DNA of 64,000 nt from Asticcacaulis endophyticus (GCF_014652575.1 NZ_BMZB01000001.1:372001-436000), one strand, 5' to 3'; counted from the stretch's first letter, positions 26,871 through 36,062 are shown. The notes: generated by a model not told the origin, from the letters alone. Program-made: numbers and translations.

Positions 26871-27742
26871 GCCAGTCTGCAACCGCTGACGCCGGATGGC
26901 GTAAACACCTGCCGGTCATCAATGCCTTCATGCGCTACGGCATACTGATTATTATTGGTTTCATGATGCTCTATCCGCTGTTCTGGATGATCGGTGGATC
27001 GTTCAAGAACAATCAGGAAATCTTCTCCTCCATCGGTTTCATCCCGAAAGAGCCGACGCTGGATGGCTTTAAAAAGGGCTGGGAGACCTCGACCGAATAC
27101 ACGTTCGCGACCTATCTGATCAACACCATGAAGATCGTGGTGCCCAAGGTGATTGTAACGGTTATTTCGTCGGTTATCGTCGCTTACGGCTTTGCCCGCT
27201 TTGCCATTCCGGGCCGTAAGTTGCTGTTTGCGCTGCTGATGGCGACCGTTTTGCTGCCGAAATCGGTTCTCTTGATCCCGCAATATCTGATGTTTCGCGA
27301 ATTTGGCTGGCTGGATACCTATCTGCCGCTGATCGCCCCGCAGGCCTTTGCGGTTGAGGGCTTCTTCGTGTTCATGATCATTCAGTTCATGCGCTCCCTG
27401 CCCATGGAAATGGAAGAGGCCGCGGTCATGGATGGTTGCAACAGTTTTCAGGTGCTGACGCTGGTGGTCGCCCCGGTCATTTTGCCCGCTATTATTTCAG
27501 TCGCTCTGTTCCAGTTCATGTGGTCGATGAACGACTTTTTGCAACCGCTGATCTATTTGTCGTCGGTTGAGAAATATCCGGTAGCGCTGGCGCTCAAAAT
27601 GTCGATCGACGTGACCGAAGCGACCTCATGGAATGAGATTCTGGCTATGTCGACCATTGCTCTGGCGCCGTCCCTGATCCTGTTTTTTGTGGCCCAGAGA
27701 TACTTTGTCGAAGGCATCACCTCCGGCGCGGTGAAGGGGTAA
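26867..27742 (+). CDS. CUT1 ABC transporter permease 2
   Basis: 291 aa, six membrane helices (first ILIIIGFMMLYPLFWMIGGSF). Its EAA loop is LPMEMEEAAVMDGCNSFQVL and the family C-terminus RYFVEGITSGAVKG is present, as in UgpE/MalG/TogN. The ATG lies inside the previous gene's end (ATGA overlap). With the preceding permease it forms the heterodimeric channel of the importer. Confidence 0.93.
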   Translation: MSQSATADAGWRKHLPVINAFMRYGILIIIGFMMLYPLFWMIGGSFKNNQEIFSSIGFIPKEPTLDGFKKGWETSTEYTFATYLINTMKIVVPKVIVTVISSVIVAYGFARFAIPGRKLLFALLMATVLLPKSVLLIPQYLMFREFGWLDTYLPLIAPQAFAVEGFFVFMIIQFMRSLPMEMEEAAVMDGCNSFQVLTLVVAPVILPAIISVALFQFMWSMNDFLQPLIYLSSVEKYPVALALKMSIDVTEATSWNEILAMSTIALAPSLILFFVAQRYFVEGITSGAVKG

Positions 27743-27744
27743 CC

Positions 27745-29073
27745 ATGTCAGATTTGACTCTAGCCGCCACCCGTCTGCATCGCCGCACCCTTCTGCTGGG
27801 GGCCGCGGCCGTCACCGGCCTGTCCGCCTGCTCAAAGACCCAAACCTCATCGTCAAACGGGGGGGCTATCACCCTGCGGATGAGCTGGTGGGGCGGCACA
27901 TCCGCGCATAAGGCCACGCTCAATGCCTTGCAACTGTTTGAAAAACGCCACCCTCATATCCGCGTGCGCGGCGAATATACCGGCTTTACCGGCCATCTGG
28001 AGCGCCTGACGACCCAGATCGCGGGCGAGACCGCGCCGGATGTGATGCAGATCAACTGGTACTGGCAGACCCTGTTTTCGCGCGATGGCGAAGGCTTTAC
28101 CGACCTAAATCAGCATAAGAATGAGATCGATTTCAGCCAGTTTGATGCCCGTACCCTGTCGATGGGCACGACGGGGGGTAAGCTGAATGCCTTGGCCATT
28201 TCCAATGCTGCCCGCCTGATGTACCTCAACAAAACCACCTATGATAAGGCGGGCCTAAGCCTGCCCGACACATGGGACTCGCTCTTCGCGCGCGGGCCGC
28301 AGTTCAAGGCAAAGCTGGGCGATGCCTATTATCCGCTCGATGGCCTGTTTCAGGATTTCATCGCTCTGGCGCGGTCATACATTGTGCAAAAAACAGGTAA
28401 GGCGCTGGTCAATTCTGAGACCAAATCGCTGAACTGTACCCGCGCCGACATGCACGAATATGCCGGGTTTTACGCTAAGATGATCAGCGATCATGTCTGG
28501 CCCAGCGCGCAGGTGCGGGCCTCTTATGGCTATCTGCCGCAGCAGGAAATGCGGCCGTGGATCAACGGCGAATTCGCCGGCACCTATCAGTGGAACAGCG
28601 CCATTGAAAAATATACCGACACCTTAGCCGGCAAACAGGAAGTGGCGCTGGCGCCCTATCCGATGCGGCCAGGGGCGACCGATGCCGGGCTTCTGTACCG
28701 GCCATCGATGATGTTTGCGGTTAATGCCAAATCCCAGCATCCGCGCGAGTCGGCCATGCTGATCAACTTCCTGCTCAATGACCCCGAAGGGGTGCGGGCG
28801 ATGGAGACCAAACGCGGCGTGCCCGTATCCAAGACCGCGCAAAAAATCCTGCGTGACGACGGCCTGATCGGCAAGCTTCAGCAGGACAGCGAAGACATGC
28901 TGGCCCGCCTGCCCATCAATGTGCTGGAAAGCCCCTACTTCGAGCACCCGCGCGTTCGCGACGGTTTTCAGGATATCCTGGAAGCCTTTGGGTATGGCAA
29001 GATCACCTTAGAACAGGCCGGTGATGCACTTTATGATGACATCAACGCCATCCTGCACCGGATCATCCGCTAA
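27745..29073 (+). CDS. ABC transporter sugar-binding lipoprotein
   Basis: 442 aa, family 1 extracellular solute-binding protein. The N-terminus LHRRTLLLGAAAVTGLSAC has a twin-arginine-like pair and a lipobox (LSAC, Cys about residue 28), so it is probably a membrane-anchored periplasmic lipoprotein. The mature part has the usual LRMSWWGGTSAHKATLNALQ, APDVMQINWYWQTLF and NGEFAGTYQWNS segments. It follows the second permease by two bases. It would capture oligogalacturonides delivered through the outer membrane, like TogB. Binding specificity is inferred from context. Confidence 0.92.
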   Translation: MSDLTLAATRLHRRTLLLGAAAVTGLSACSKTQTSSSNGGAITLRMSWWGGTSAHKATLNALQLFEKRHPHIRVRGEYTGFTGHLERLTTQIAGETAPDVMQINWYWQTLFSRDGEGFTDLNQHKNEIDFSQFDARTLSMGTTGGKLNALAISNAARLMYLNKTTYDKAGLSLPDTWDSLFARGPQFKAKLGDAYYPLDGLFQDFIALARSYIVQKTGKALVNSETKSLNCTRADMHEYAGFYAKMISDHVWPSAQVRASYGYLPQQEMRPWINGEFAGTYQWNSAIEKYTDTLAGKQEVALAPYPMRPGATDAGLLYRPSMMFAVNAKSQHPRESAMLINFLLNDPEGVRAMETKRGVPVSKTAQKILRDDGLIGKLQQDSEDMLARLPINVLESPYFEHPRVRDGFQDILEAFGYGKITLEQAGDALYDDINAILHRIIR

Positions 29074-29077
29074 GGTC

Positions 29078-30637
29078 ATGCCGAACTCGGACACGCCACG
29101 CCTGAACCTGATTGCCGATCTGCCGACGGCGCTGACCTTTGAGATTAGCGATGGCAGTATTTACCGGACGGACACGGCGCGCAAAGTTTGGGTCGACGGC
29201 GCGCCCGCACTCACCACCGATCTGAATGTCTTTACCCTGACAGGCTTAACGCCCGATACGCTCTATACGGTGACCGTGGACGACGAAGAGCTGATAGCCC
29301 GAACCGTCCGGTGCAAGGCCGTGCTTGATCCGCGCGCCTTCGGGGCCAGAGGTGATGGCATCACCGACGACACCGCCGCCTTGCAGGCCGCGATTTCCGC
29401 CTGCCCCAGTGATGGCCGGGTGCGGCTGTCCGGCGGCGATTATGTCAGCGGGCCGTTGTTTCTCAAAAGCGATATGGCGCTTGAGATCGCCAAAGATGCC
29501 CGCCTTTTCGGGCGGCGCGACATCACGGGATGGCCGATTCTGCCCGGTATTCTCTACGATGATGAAGGGCGCGAAAAGGTCTGGCTGGGCTCATGGGAAG
29601 GTGAGGCGCTGAATTGCCATGCCGCCCTCATCAACATCATCGCCGCCCGCAATGTCATGGTTTACGGCGAGGGCGAAATCGATGGGCGGGCAGGTTTTGA
29701 TACGTGGTGGTCACGGACCAAGACTCCGTTCGGCGAAGGCGATCACGCCGCCTGGCGGCCGCGCCTGATTTCCATCATCGACAGCGAAAAAATAACCCTC
29801 GAAGGCCTGACGTTCGCCAACAGCCCGTCATGGACGATCCACCCGCTGAATAGTCGCTGGCTGACCTTTACCAATCTGCAAATCAAGGCCCCCTCCGACA
29901 GCCCCAATACCGATGGCCTGAACCCTGAAAGCTGTACTGACGTCAAAATCAGCGGCATTCACTTCACGGTCGGCGATGACTGCATCGCGCTCAAATCCGG
30001 CAAGATCAGCATGGCCCGCAAAGCTCTGCGCCCGACCCGACGGGTCAGCATCTCAAACTGCTGGATGCAGAACGGACACGGTGCCATCGTCATCGGCTCA
30101 GAAATGGCCTGCGGCGTTTATGACGTTAAGGTGCAGAATTGTCTGTTTACCGGCACGGATCGCGGCCTGCGGATCAAGACCCGGCGCGGACGCGGTAAGG
30201 ATGCGGTGGCCAGCCACATCCGCTTTGATAATATCCGCATGAAGAATGTCGGCACAGCCTTTGTGATCAACAGCTTTTACTGGTGCGATCCGGACGGCAA
30301 GACCGACTATGTCGGCAACCGCAATCCTTTCCCCATTGATGACCGCACGCCGCTAATCGGCGATATAACCCTGACGCGCATATATTGCGATCAAACCCGC
30401 CACGCCGCCGCCTATCTGCTGGGCCTGCCGGAACAGCCGATCGACGGCATCCATATCGATGATTTCCGGGTCAGCTTTTCAGAGACCGCCGACGCCGGCT
30501 TTCCCGACATGGCCGCCTCGATCCCCGCCGTCGCCCGCAAAGGGCTCTATATCTGCAATGCCCGCAATGTCAGCCTCAATAACCTGTCCCTCAAAGGGTA
30601 TCTGGGACAGGACATCGAACTGGAAAATGTCCTATGA
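29078..30637 (+). CDS. GH28 (exo)polygalacturonase, probably cytoplasmic
   Basis: 519 aa. No signal peptide. An N-terminal fibronectin-III-like segment (residues ~1-80) precedes the right-handed beta-helix, which opens with AFGARGDGITDDTAALQAAI. The GH28 active site is complete: NTDG (~277), GDDC (~298-301, in VGDDCIALKSG), GHG (~332) and RIKT (~365). Together with the lack of a signal peptide this resembles intracellular exopolygalacturonases that release galacturonate from imported oligomers. The start at 29078 follows the binding-protein stop by four bases; the open frame further up overlaps that gene. It overlaps the GH105 gene by four bases. Confidence 0.93.
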   Translation: MPNSDTPRLNLIADLPTALTFEISDGSIYRTDTARKVWVDGAPALTTDLNVFTLTGLTPDTLYTVTVDDEELIARTVRCKAVLDPRAFGARGDGITDDTAALQAAISACPSDGRVRLSGGDYVSGPLFLKSDMALEIAKDARLFGRRDITGWPILPGILYDDEGREKVWLGSWEGEALNCHAALINIIAARNVMVYGEGEIDGRAGFDTWWSRTKTPFGEGDHAAWRPRLISIIDSEKITLEGLTFANSPSWTIHPLNSRWLTFTNLQIKAPSDSPNTDGLNPESCTDVKISGIHFTVGDDCIALKSGKISMARKALRPTRRVSISNCWMQNGHGAIVIGSEMACGVYDVKVQNCLFTGTDRGLRIKTRRGRGKDAVASHIRFDNIRMKNVGTAFVINSFYWCDPDGKTDYVGNRNPFPIDDRTPLIGDITLTRIYCDQTRHAAAYLLGLPEQPIDGIHIDDFRVSFSETADAGFPDMAASIPAVARKGLYICNARNVSLNNLSLKGYLGQDIELENVL

Positions 30638-31809
30638 TGAACCTATCCCACAATATCCCCGTCGATGTCATTGATGCACCCATGCGCCGAACATTTACGG
30701 TGAGCAACGCGACTATCCGCACCCTGTCGAAATTTGGCGCTCAGGTGCCGGTCTTTATCGGCAACTATTTCAAAAGCTGGGAACCGTACCGTCCGTACTG
30801 GAACTACGAAGACGGCATCGTCTGGAAAGGCGCGCTCGATCTTTATCAGACGACTGGCGACGAAGCGTTTCTGGATTATATCCTGAAGGAAATGGAAACC
30901 CGCGTTCTGCCCGATGGGTCCATGCCGACCTTCCTGCCGACAGAATATAATATCGACCATATTAATGGCGGTAAGATCCTGTTTCCGCTTTATGAGATCA
31001 TCGGTGAGGATCGTTTCCGTAAGGCGATGGATATTCAGTTCGCGCAGCTAAAAGACCATCCGCGCACCAAGTCCGGCAATTACTGGCACAAGCAGATTTA
31101 CCCGCATCAGGTCTGGCTCGACGGCATGTTCATGGCCCAACCGTTTCAGGTTGCCTATGCCCGCATCACCGGCAATGAGGCTTTGTTTGCCGACAGCGTG
31201 CAGCAGTTTTCCAATGTTGACCGCCTTTTGAAAAAAGATAACGGCCTCTATTTCCACGGCTGGGACGAAAGCCGTCAGGAGCGCTGGTCGAACCCGGACA
31301 CCGGCCTGTCGCCCAATGTCTGGGGCCGCGCCATGGGCTGGTGGATCGGAGCCCTGGTCGAATCCTATGAGCACTCCACGGGTCTGGATGAGGCTGGCAG
31401 GGCCGAAATTGCCCGCATCACGCGCGATACCTTGAGCGCCCTGCTGAAGTTCCGCTCAGCCAATGGCCTGTGGTATCAGGTGGTCGATCAGGGCGACCGC
31501 GACGGTAATTACGAGGAAGCCTCAGCCTCGCTCATGATTTCATACGGTTTGATGAAGGCGGCCCGCCTTGGGATCGTCGGCGATGCTGAACGTATCGCTG
31601 GCCCCGACAGCCTTCAGGCCGCCATTGACCGTTTCCTGACGCCCACGGCGCTGAACGGCATTTGCGGCGTCGCAGGCCTTGGCAATGTGCCCTATCGCGA
31701 CGGCACATTTGCGTATTATATGTCTGAAAAAATCACCCCCAATGACCCCAAGGGCGTCGGGGCGCTGATGTGGAGCCTGAGTGAAGGCCTGAATGAAGGG
31801 AAAGCCTGA
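30634..31809 (+). CDS. GH105 unsaturated (rhamno)galacturonyl hydrolase
   Basis: 391 aa, no signal peptide. The (alpha/alpha)6-barrel family motifs are present: YWNYEDGIVWKGAL, HQVWLDGMFMAQPFQ with the likely catalytic Asp163, WGRAMGWWIGAL and YEEASASLMISYGL. The family (YteR/YesR) removes the unsaturated uronic acid from oligosaccharides made by pectate or rhamnogalacturonan lyases, yielding 5-keto-4-deoxyuronate for KduI. ATG is at 30634 with a second ATG at 30637; both overlap the GH28 stop. Cytoplasmic, fed by the ABC importer. Confidence 0.93.
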   Translation: MMNLSHNIPVDVIDAPMRRTFTVSNATIRTLSKFGAQVPVFIGNYFKSWEPYRPYWNYEDGIVWKGALDLYQTTGDEAFLDYILKEMETRVLPDGSMPTFLPTEYNIDHINGGKILFPLYEIIGEDRFRKAMDIQFAQLKDHPRTKSGNYWHKQIYPHQVWLDGMFMAQPFQVAYARITGNEALFADSVQQFSNVDRLLKKDNGLYFHGWDESRQERWSNPDTGLSPNVWGRAMGWWIGALVESYEHSTGLDEAGRAEIARITRDTLSALLKFRSANGLWYQVVDQGDRDGNYEEASASLMISYGLMKAARLGIVGDAERIAGPDSLQAAIDRFLTPTALNGICGVAGLGNVPYRDGTFAYYMSEKITPNDPKGVGALMWSLSEGLNEGKA

Positions 31810-32654
31810 TGCCGTTAAAAGATATTGCCAAAAACTTCGTCACCGCCCGTCGTTCGGCGGCCGCCTTGGCGGATTATCCGGGCACGATCCCGTCGGTTTT
31901 GGATGAGTCCTACTTCATTCAGGATCAGGCCATTGCCCTATGGGATAAGCCGGTTATCGGCTGGAAAATCGGGCGACTGGCGCCGGAGCGGCAGGCCGAA
32001 CATGGCACGGAACGTCTGGCCGGGCCGATCTTTCAACCCATGTTCAAGCCTTATCATGGTGAGCCCGTTCATGTGCCGGTGTTTGAGCATGGCTTTGCCG
32101 CCGTTGAGGCTGAATATGTCTTCCGCATCGGCAAGGACGCCCCGGTCGCCAAAACAGATTATACGGAGGCCGAAGCGCTGGATCTGATTGATGCCATGTT
32201 CGCCGGTATCGAAATGGCAGGATCGCCATTGCCGACTATAAATAAGCTCGGCCCTACCGTCGTGGCGTCGGATTTCGGCAATAATTTCGGCCTGATTTTG
32301 GGGCCGCAACTGATGGCCTTTGATGAGACATCCACGATCGGCGATCTGGATGAAAACGCCGTGAAGGCGTTTCGTGCCACTACTGAAATCGACGGCCATG
32401 TGGTCGGCCAGGGCGGCCTGTTCACCATGCCCGGTGGCCCGCTCAAGGCCATCGGCTGGCTGGCCGGGCATCTGGCACGTCGTCAAAAACCGCTGCGCAA
32501 AGGCCAGTTGATCTCATCGGGGGCGACCACCGGTATTCATGACATACTGATCGGTCAGGCCGCCACAGTCCGCTTCGATAGCCCAAATCTGTCGCCAACC
32601 GAGTTGAAACTGCAAACCTATCGCCTGGAATCAGACGGCCCTGAGCTAGCCTGA
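31809..32654 (+). CDS. 2-keto-4-pentenoate hydratase/FAH-superfamily protein
   Basis: 281 aa. It has the MhpD/HpcG-type fold with the metal-binding acidic pair in FAAVEAEYVFRIG (about residues 99-105) and Glu in FAGIEMAGSPL. The C-terminal signature ISSGATTGIHDI is close to the family's (S-G-x-x-T-G). Known members hydrate 2-keto-4-pentenoate or decarboxylate related keto acids in aromatic degradation, with magnesium. Here it is the last gene of the ABC-GH28-GH105 operon (one-base overlap TGATG), so it may act on a keto-deoxy sugar acid from pectin. Exact reaction unknown. Confidence 0.85.
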   Translation: MPLKDIAKNFVTARRSAAALADYPGTIPSVLDESYFIQDQAIALWDKPVIGWKIGRLAPERQAEHGTERLAGPIFQPMFKPYHGEPVHVPVFEHGFAAVEAEYVFRIGKDAPVAKTDYTEAEALDLIDAMFAGIEMAGSPLPTINKLGPTVVASDFGNNFGLILGPQLMAFDETSTIGDLDENAVKAFRATTEIDGHVVGQGGLFTMPGGPLKAIGWLAGHLARRQKPLRKGQLISSGATTGIHDILIGQAATVRFDSPNLSPTELKLQTYRLESDGPELA

Positions 32655-32680
32655 CGCACGCCTATAAGATGAAATTAACA

Positions 32681-32709
32681 GCAAAAGCGGCTTAAAATGC
32701 CGCTTTTGC
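32681..32709 (+). terminator. Strong hairpin ending the ABC-GH operon
   Basis: A perfect 11-bp stem GCAAAAGCGGC / GCCGCTTTTGC with loop TTAAAAT, 27 bases after the hydratase stop. The T stretch is inside the right arm, so termination could be partial. Confidence 0.7.
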
Positions 32710-32802
32710 GGCATCGGGGCACCCGATAATATGGCAGAATTGCCACTTTTGACAACAACGTCATTTCCATACTTGTTTTATTAAATCATATATGCGTACC
32801 AT

Positions 32803-32818
32803 ATGCCACCGGTGTCAT
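32803..32818. promoter_or_regulatory. LacI-family operator O1 of the pectin TonB receptor
   Basis: ATGCCACCGGTGTCAT, one base from the perfect palindrome. It overlaps the -35/spacer region of the promoter whose -10 box TATAAT is at 32823. Its centre is 31 bases (about three helical turns) from that of the second operator. Confidence 0.82.
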
Positions 32819-32822
32819 GGAT

Positions 32823-32828
32823 TATAAT
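32823..32828 (+). promoter_or_regulatory. -10 box of the pectin TonB receptor gene
   Basis: A perfect TATAAT between the two operators. The -35 region is poor (about CATATG at 32800). The start site would fall at the second operator. Confidence 0.5.
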
Positions 32829-32833
32829 GGCCC

Positions 32834-32849
32834 ATGACACCGGTGTCAA
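32834..32849. promoter_or_regulatory. LacI-family operator O2 of the pectin TonB receptor
   Basis: ATGACACCGGTGTCAA contains the 14-bp perfect palindrome TGACACCGGTGTCA, the best copy in the locus. It covers the predicted transcription start, about 107 bases before the receptor gene. Confidence 0.85.
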
Positions 32850-32955
32850 ATTTTTAGCCGAAGCGGGGCGTCATTCCGGTGCCCTCAAAACAATGACTGA
32901 TCAGCCACCTCATAAATGAGGGGCATGATCAATGGCAAAAACGGGGAGTTGATCT

Positions 32956-35916
32956 ATGCCTGCCAAAATCACGCACGCTACAGGTGTGCCTAAAATTTAT
33001 CGTGCCCGCATCCGCTTCGGAGCGTCGCTTGCTGTCCTGATGGCCGCGAGCTTAGGCACCGCCGCCTTCGCGCAAGATACCGCACCGGCCGACGATGTTG
33101 AAACGGTTGTCGTCACTGGCTTTCGCGGTTCGCTGCAATCCGCAATCAGCGAAAAGAAGCGCTCGGTCGATATGGTCGACGTTATTAAGGCTGAGGATAT
33201 CGGTCAGTTTCCGGACCTGAACCTGGCCGAATCCCTGCAACGGATTCCGGGTGTGTCTATCGATCGTGATGGCGGCGAAGGCAAGCAGATCACAGTTCGC
33301 GGCCTGAATTCCGAATTTTCGCGTACCCGCCTGAACGGCCTCGAAGCTCTGGCGACGACGGGTTCAAAGGACTCCTCCGGCGGCACCAATCGTGGTCGTG
33401 GCTTTGACTTCAACGTCTTTGCGGCTGACCTGTTCAACTCGATCACCGTGCGTAAATCCTTGTCGGCTGAGATTGAGGAAGGCTCGCTCGGCGCCACGGT
33501 CGATCTGCAAACTGCCCGCCCCTTCGACTATAAGGGCTTCACCATGGCCGTCGGGGGTCAGGTCGGCTACAACGATCTGGCTAAGGAAACCGCCCCGCGC
33601 GGCACCTTCATGATCTCCAATCGCTGGGCAGATGGTAAGTTGGGGGCGCTGCTGTCGGTTGCCTATGGCGAACGCACCGTTATCGAAGATTCCACCAACA
33701 CCACCCGTTGGGAGAACGCCTATTCGGCCTCTAACGTCGGTCGTTTTGAAAGTTTCTCGACCAATGGCAGCACGACCTTTACCAATATTGCGCCCTGCAC
33801 GGCCAACGTCACCAACCGCAACTGTAATACCACTGAAGTTAACGCGCAGAACCCGACGCTTACCGGCGAAGCCCAGGCCATAAGCCGTGCCCTGCACCCG
33901 CGCATCCCGCGCTACAACCACTTTGAGACCGATCAAAAGCGTCTGGGCATCACCGGTGCGTTCCAGATGCGTCCATGGGAAGGCACGCTCGTTACCATTG
34001 ACGCCATGCATGCCGAGTTCCAGTCGAACCGCGACGAATGGGAAATCGAAGCCATCTCGTTCAGCCGCAACAATCAGGGCCTGCCCAGAACCGATGTCTA
34101 TAATTATGAGATCGACGATCAGGGCACTCTGGTTAAGGGCTCGTTCAACGATGTCGATATCCGCTCTGAACACCGCTACGATGAACTGACCACGACCTTT
34201 GATCAGTTAAATTTCACCTGGGATCAGAACTGGGGTGAGCGTTTCTCCTCCAAGCTGCTGATTGGTGCGTCGGAATCGTTCCAGGACAACCCGGAACAAA
34301 CCACCTTCACGTTTGAATCCTATAATGTCGATGGTTATTCATACGACTATACGGATATGACCGCGCCGAAGTTCAACTATGGCACCTCATCGACGGGATG
34401 TACCCCGGATCAGGCCTGCTACTGGACCTACTCGTCAAGCACGGCTCTGGGGGACGCATCGCTCATCCGTATTCGTCCGCAAACCGTCCGCAATGAGTTC
34501 TCAACCGCACGGCTTGATCTGAAGTACGACCTGAATGAACATTTCACGATCAAGGGCGGTTTTTCGGACAAGTCCTATAAGTTCGATTCAACCGAATATG
34601 GCCGCATTTCCAACCTGGCGACACCACAAACCCGCGATGAGAATGCGGCAGGGCTGATCCAGACCACTATCAATGCCGATATCGCTAAATTCGCCCAGAC
34701 CGTAACGGTTGCCGGGACAAGCTATCTGATCCCTAATCTGGATCTGATCCGCTCGACCTTCAATTACGACTGCCGCTGCGGCACCGCCACGGGCAACACC
34801 TATGGCAACTTCTATGTCAATAACACCAACTCATCGTCGCGCACCAACAACCGTAATGCCCGTGAAGATGATAAGGCCTGGTACGTTCAGGTCGATTTCT
34901 CAGGCGATATCGCGGGCGTTCCGGTCCGCGGCAATATCGGCACCCGCGAAGTCGAAACGAACCTGACGGCGGTCGGTTATGTAGGTTCCGGCAACAATGC
35001 GATCCTGACCACGGTTAAGCGCAGCTACGAAGATTCACTGCCCGCGGTTAATGTCAGCGTAGAGCCGATCGAAAATGTCTTCCTGCGCTTTGCCGCCGCC
35101 AAGACCATGGCACGTCCCACCCTGCTCAGCCTGACACCGGGCGGCGGCTCAATCAGCACCACGGCCTTTACCATCACGACGGGCAACCCGGACCTTGATC
35201 CGGTTCGCGCCAATACCATGGACTTTTCGCTCGAATGGTATCCCGACAAGGACACGCTGGTCTCGCTGGCGGTCTTCAAGAAAGAGCTGAAGAGCTACAT
35301 TCAGACGGTTCAGACCAGCAAGACCCTCAGCGAACTGGGTTACGATCCGGCGGATCTGGGCGTCACCGGCGATCCGTCCTTTACGGTCACGACACCGATC
35401 AATACCGCCGGTGGCGACCTGACCGGCTGGGAATTCAGCGTCCAGAAACCGTTCACCTTCCTGCCAGGCATACTGTCGAGAACGGGCGGTATCTTCAACT
35501 ACACCAATGTTGAATCCCAGATCGATTACTATACCTCGCCGACCGCGACCACGACGACCCGCGCCAATCTGCTGGGTCTGTCACCCAAGGCCTGGAATAC
35601 GACCCTGTATTACGAAGGTCCGGCGGTTTCGGCCCGTGTCGCCTTCGCCTATCGTGACGGTTACCTGTCGCAGTTGAACCCCGGTTCATCCGCTGACTTC
35701 TGGGGCAAGAACGAAACCTTCAACATCGATGCCCAGATGACGTGGGAGGTCACCAAGAACCTGACCTTCATCCTCGAAGGCATCAACCTGACCGATGAGG
35801 CCGATGACCGCTACATCGCCTACAATACGGCTCAGGGCAACACCGCTCAAAACCTGCTGTATGACTATGGCACGTCCGGTCGCCAATACTATCTGGGCGT
35901 CCGCTACAAGTATTAA
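32956..35916 (+). CDS. TonB-dependent receptor, pectin oligosaccharide uptake
   Basis: 986 aa. An extended N-terminus with a signal peptide ends at about AAFAQ, then a TonB box-like ETVVVTGFRGSL. The plug (DIGQFPDLNLAESLQRIPGV, ITVRGLNSEFSRTRLNG) is that of the Caulobacter/Xanthomonas long-receptor group used for plant polysaccharides, and the barrel ends in GVRYKY. Two operators and a TATAAT precede it, so it is a direct target of the local LacI regulator. Role by context: outer-membrane import of oligogalacturonides. The 301-base gap before it holds a hairpin, the promoter and two operators. Confidence 0.93.
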   Translation: MPAKITHATGVPKIYRARIRFGASLAVLMAASLGTAAFAQDTAPADDVETVVVTGFRGSLQSAISEKKRSVDMVDVIKAEDIGQFPDLNLAESLQRIPGVSIDRDGGEGKQITVRGLNSEFSRTRLNGLEALATTGSKDSSGGTNRGRGFDFNVFAADLFNSITVRKSLSAEIEEGSLGATVDLQTARPFDYKGFTMAVGGQVGYNDLAKETAPRGTFMISNRWADGKLGALLSVAYGERTVIEDSTNTTRWENAYSASNVGRFESFSTNGSTTFTNIAPCTANVTNRNCNTTEVNAQNPTLTGEAQAISRALHPRIPRYNHFETDQKRLGITGAFQMRPWEGTLVTIDAMHAEFQSNRDEWEIEAISFSRNNQGLPRTDVYNYEIDDQGTLVKGSFNDVDIRSEHRYDELTTTFDQLNFTWDQNWGERFSSKLLIGASESFQDNPEQTTFTFESYNVDGYSYDYTDMTAPKFNYGTSSTGCTPDQACYWTYSSSTALGDASLIRIRPQTVRNEFSTARLDLKYDLNEHFTIKGGFSDKSYKFDSTEYGRISNLATPQTRDENAAGLIQTTINADIAKFAQTVTVAGTSYLIPNLDLIRSTFNYDCRCGTATGNTYGNFYVNNTNSSSRTNNRNAREDDKAWYVQVDFSGDIAGVPVRGNIGTREVETNLTAVGYVGSGNNAILTTVKRSYEDSLPAVNVSVEPIENVFLRFAAAKTMARPTLLSLTPGGGSISTTAFTITTGNPDLDPVRANTMDFSLEWYPDKDTLVSLAVFKKELKSYIQTVQTSKTLSELGYDPADLGVTGDPSFTVTTPINTAGGDLTGWEFSVQKPFTFLPGILSRTGGIFNYTNVESQIDYYTSPTATTTTRANLLGLSPKAWNTTLYYEGPAVSARVAFAYRDGYLSQLNPGSSADFWGKNETFNIDAQMTWEVTKNLTFILEGINLTDEADDRYIAYNTAQGNTAQNLLYDYGTSGRQYYLGVRYKY

Positions 35917-36024
35917 GCCCCGCGTTTGGTGCGCCGGAGGCAGGTGCCGGTGCATCTTTAGTTGAGTACGCCTGATCTGCCTGACTTTAGGCGCGCTCCT
36001 GACCTTCTATGCGCGTCTGACCTT

Positions 36025-36062
36025 GAGCTTCGCGGCCTTCCCGGCCCGAAGCTCTTTTTTTA
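36025..36062 (+). terminator. Intrinsic terminator after the receptor gene
   Basis: Arms GAGCTTCG / CGAAGCTC with further GC pairing inside (CGGCC...GGC), followed by a T7 run at 36055-36061. It lies 108 bases after the receptor stop and before kdgK, making kdgK a separate unit. Confidence 0.85.

Noticed and set aside
35941-35956. CCGGTG centre after the TonB receptor gene, before kdgK
   Set aside because: Outside the central six bases it does not follow the operator half-sites, and it lies upstream of a strong terminator.
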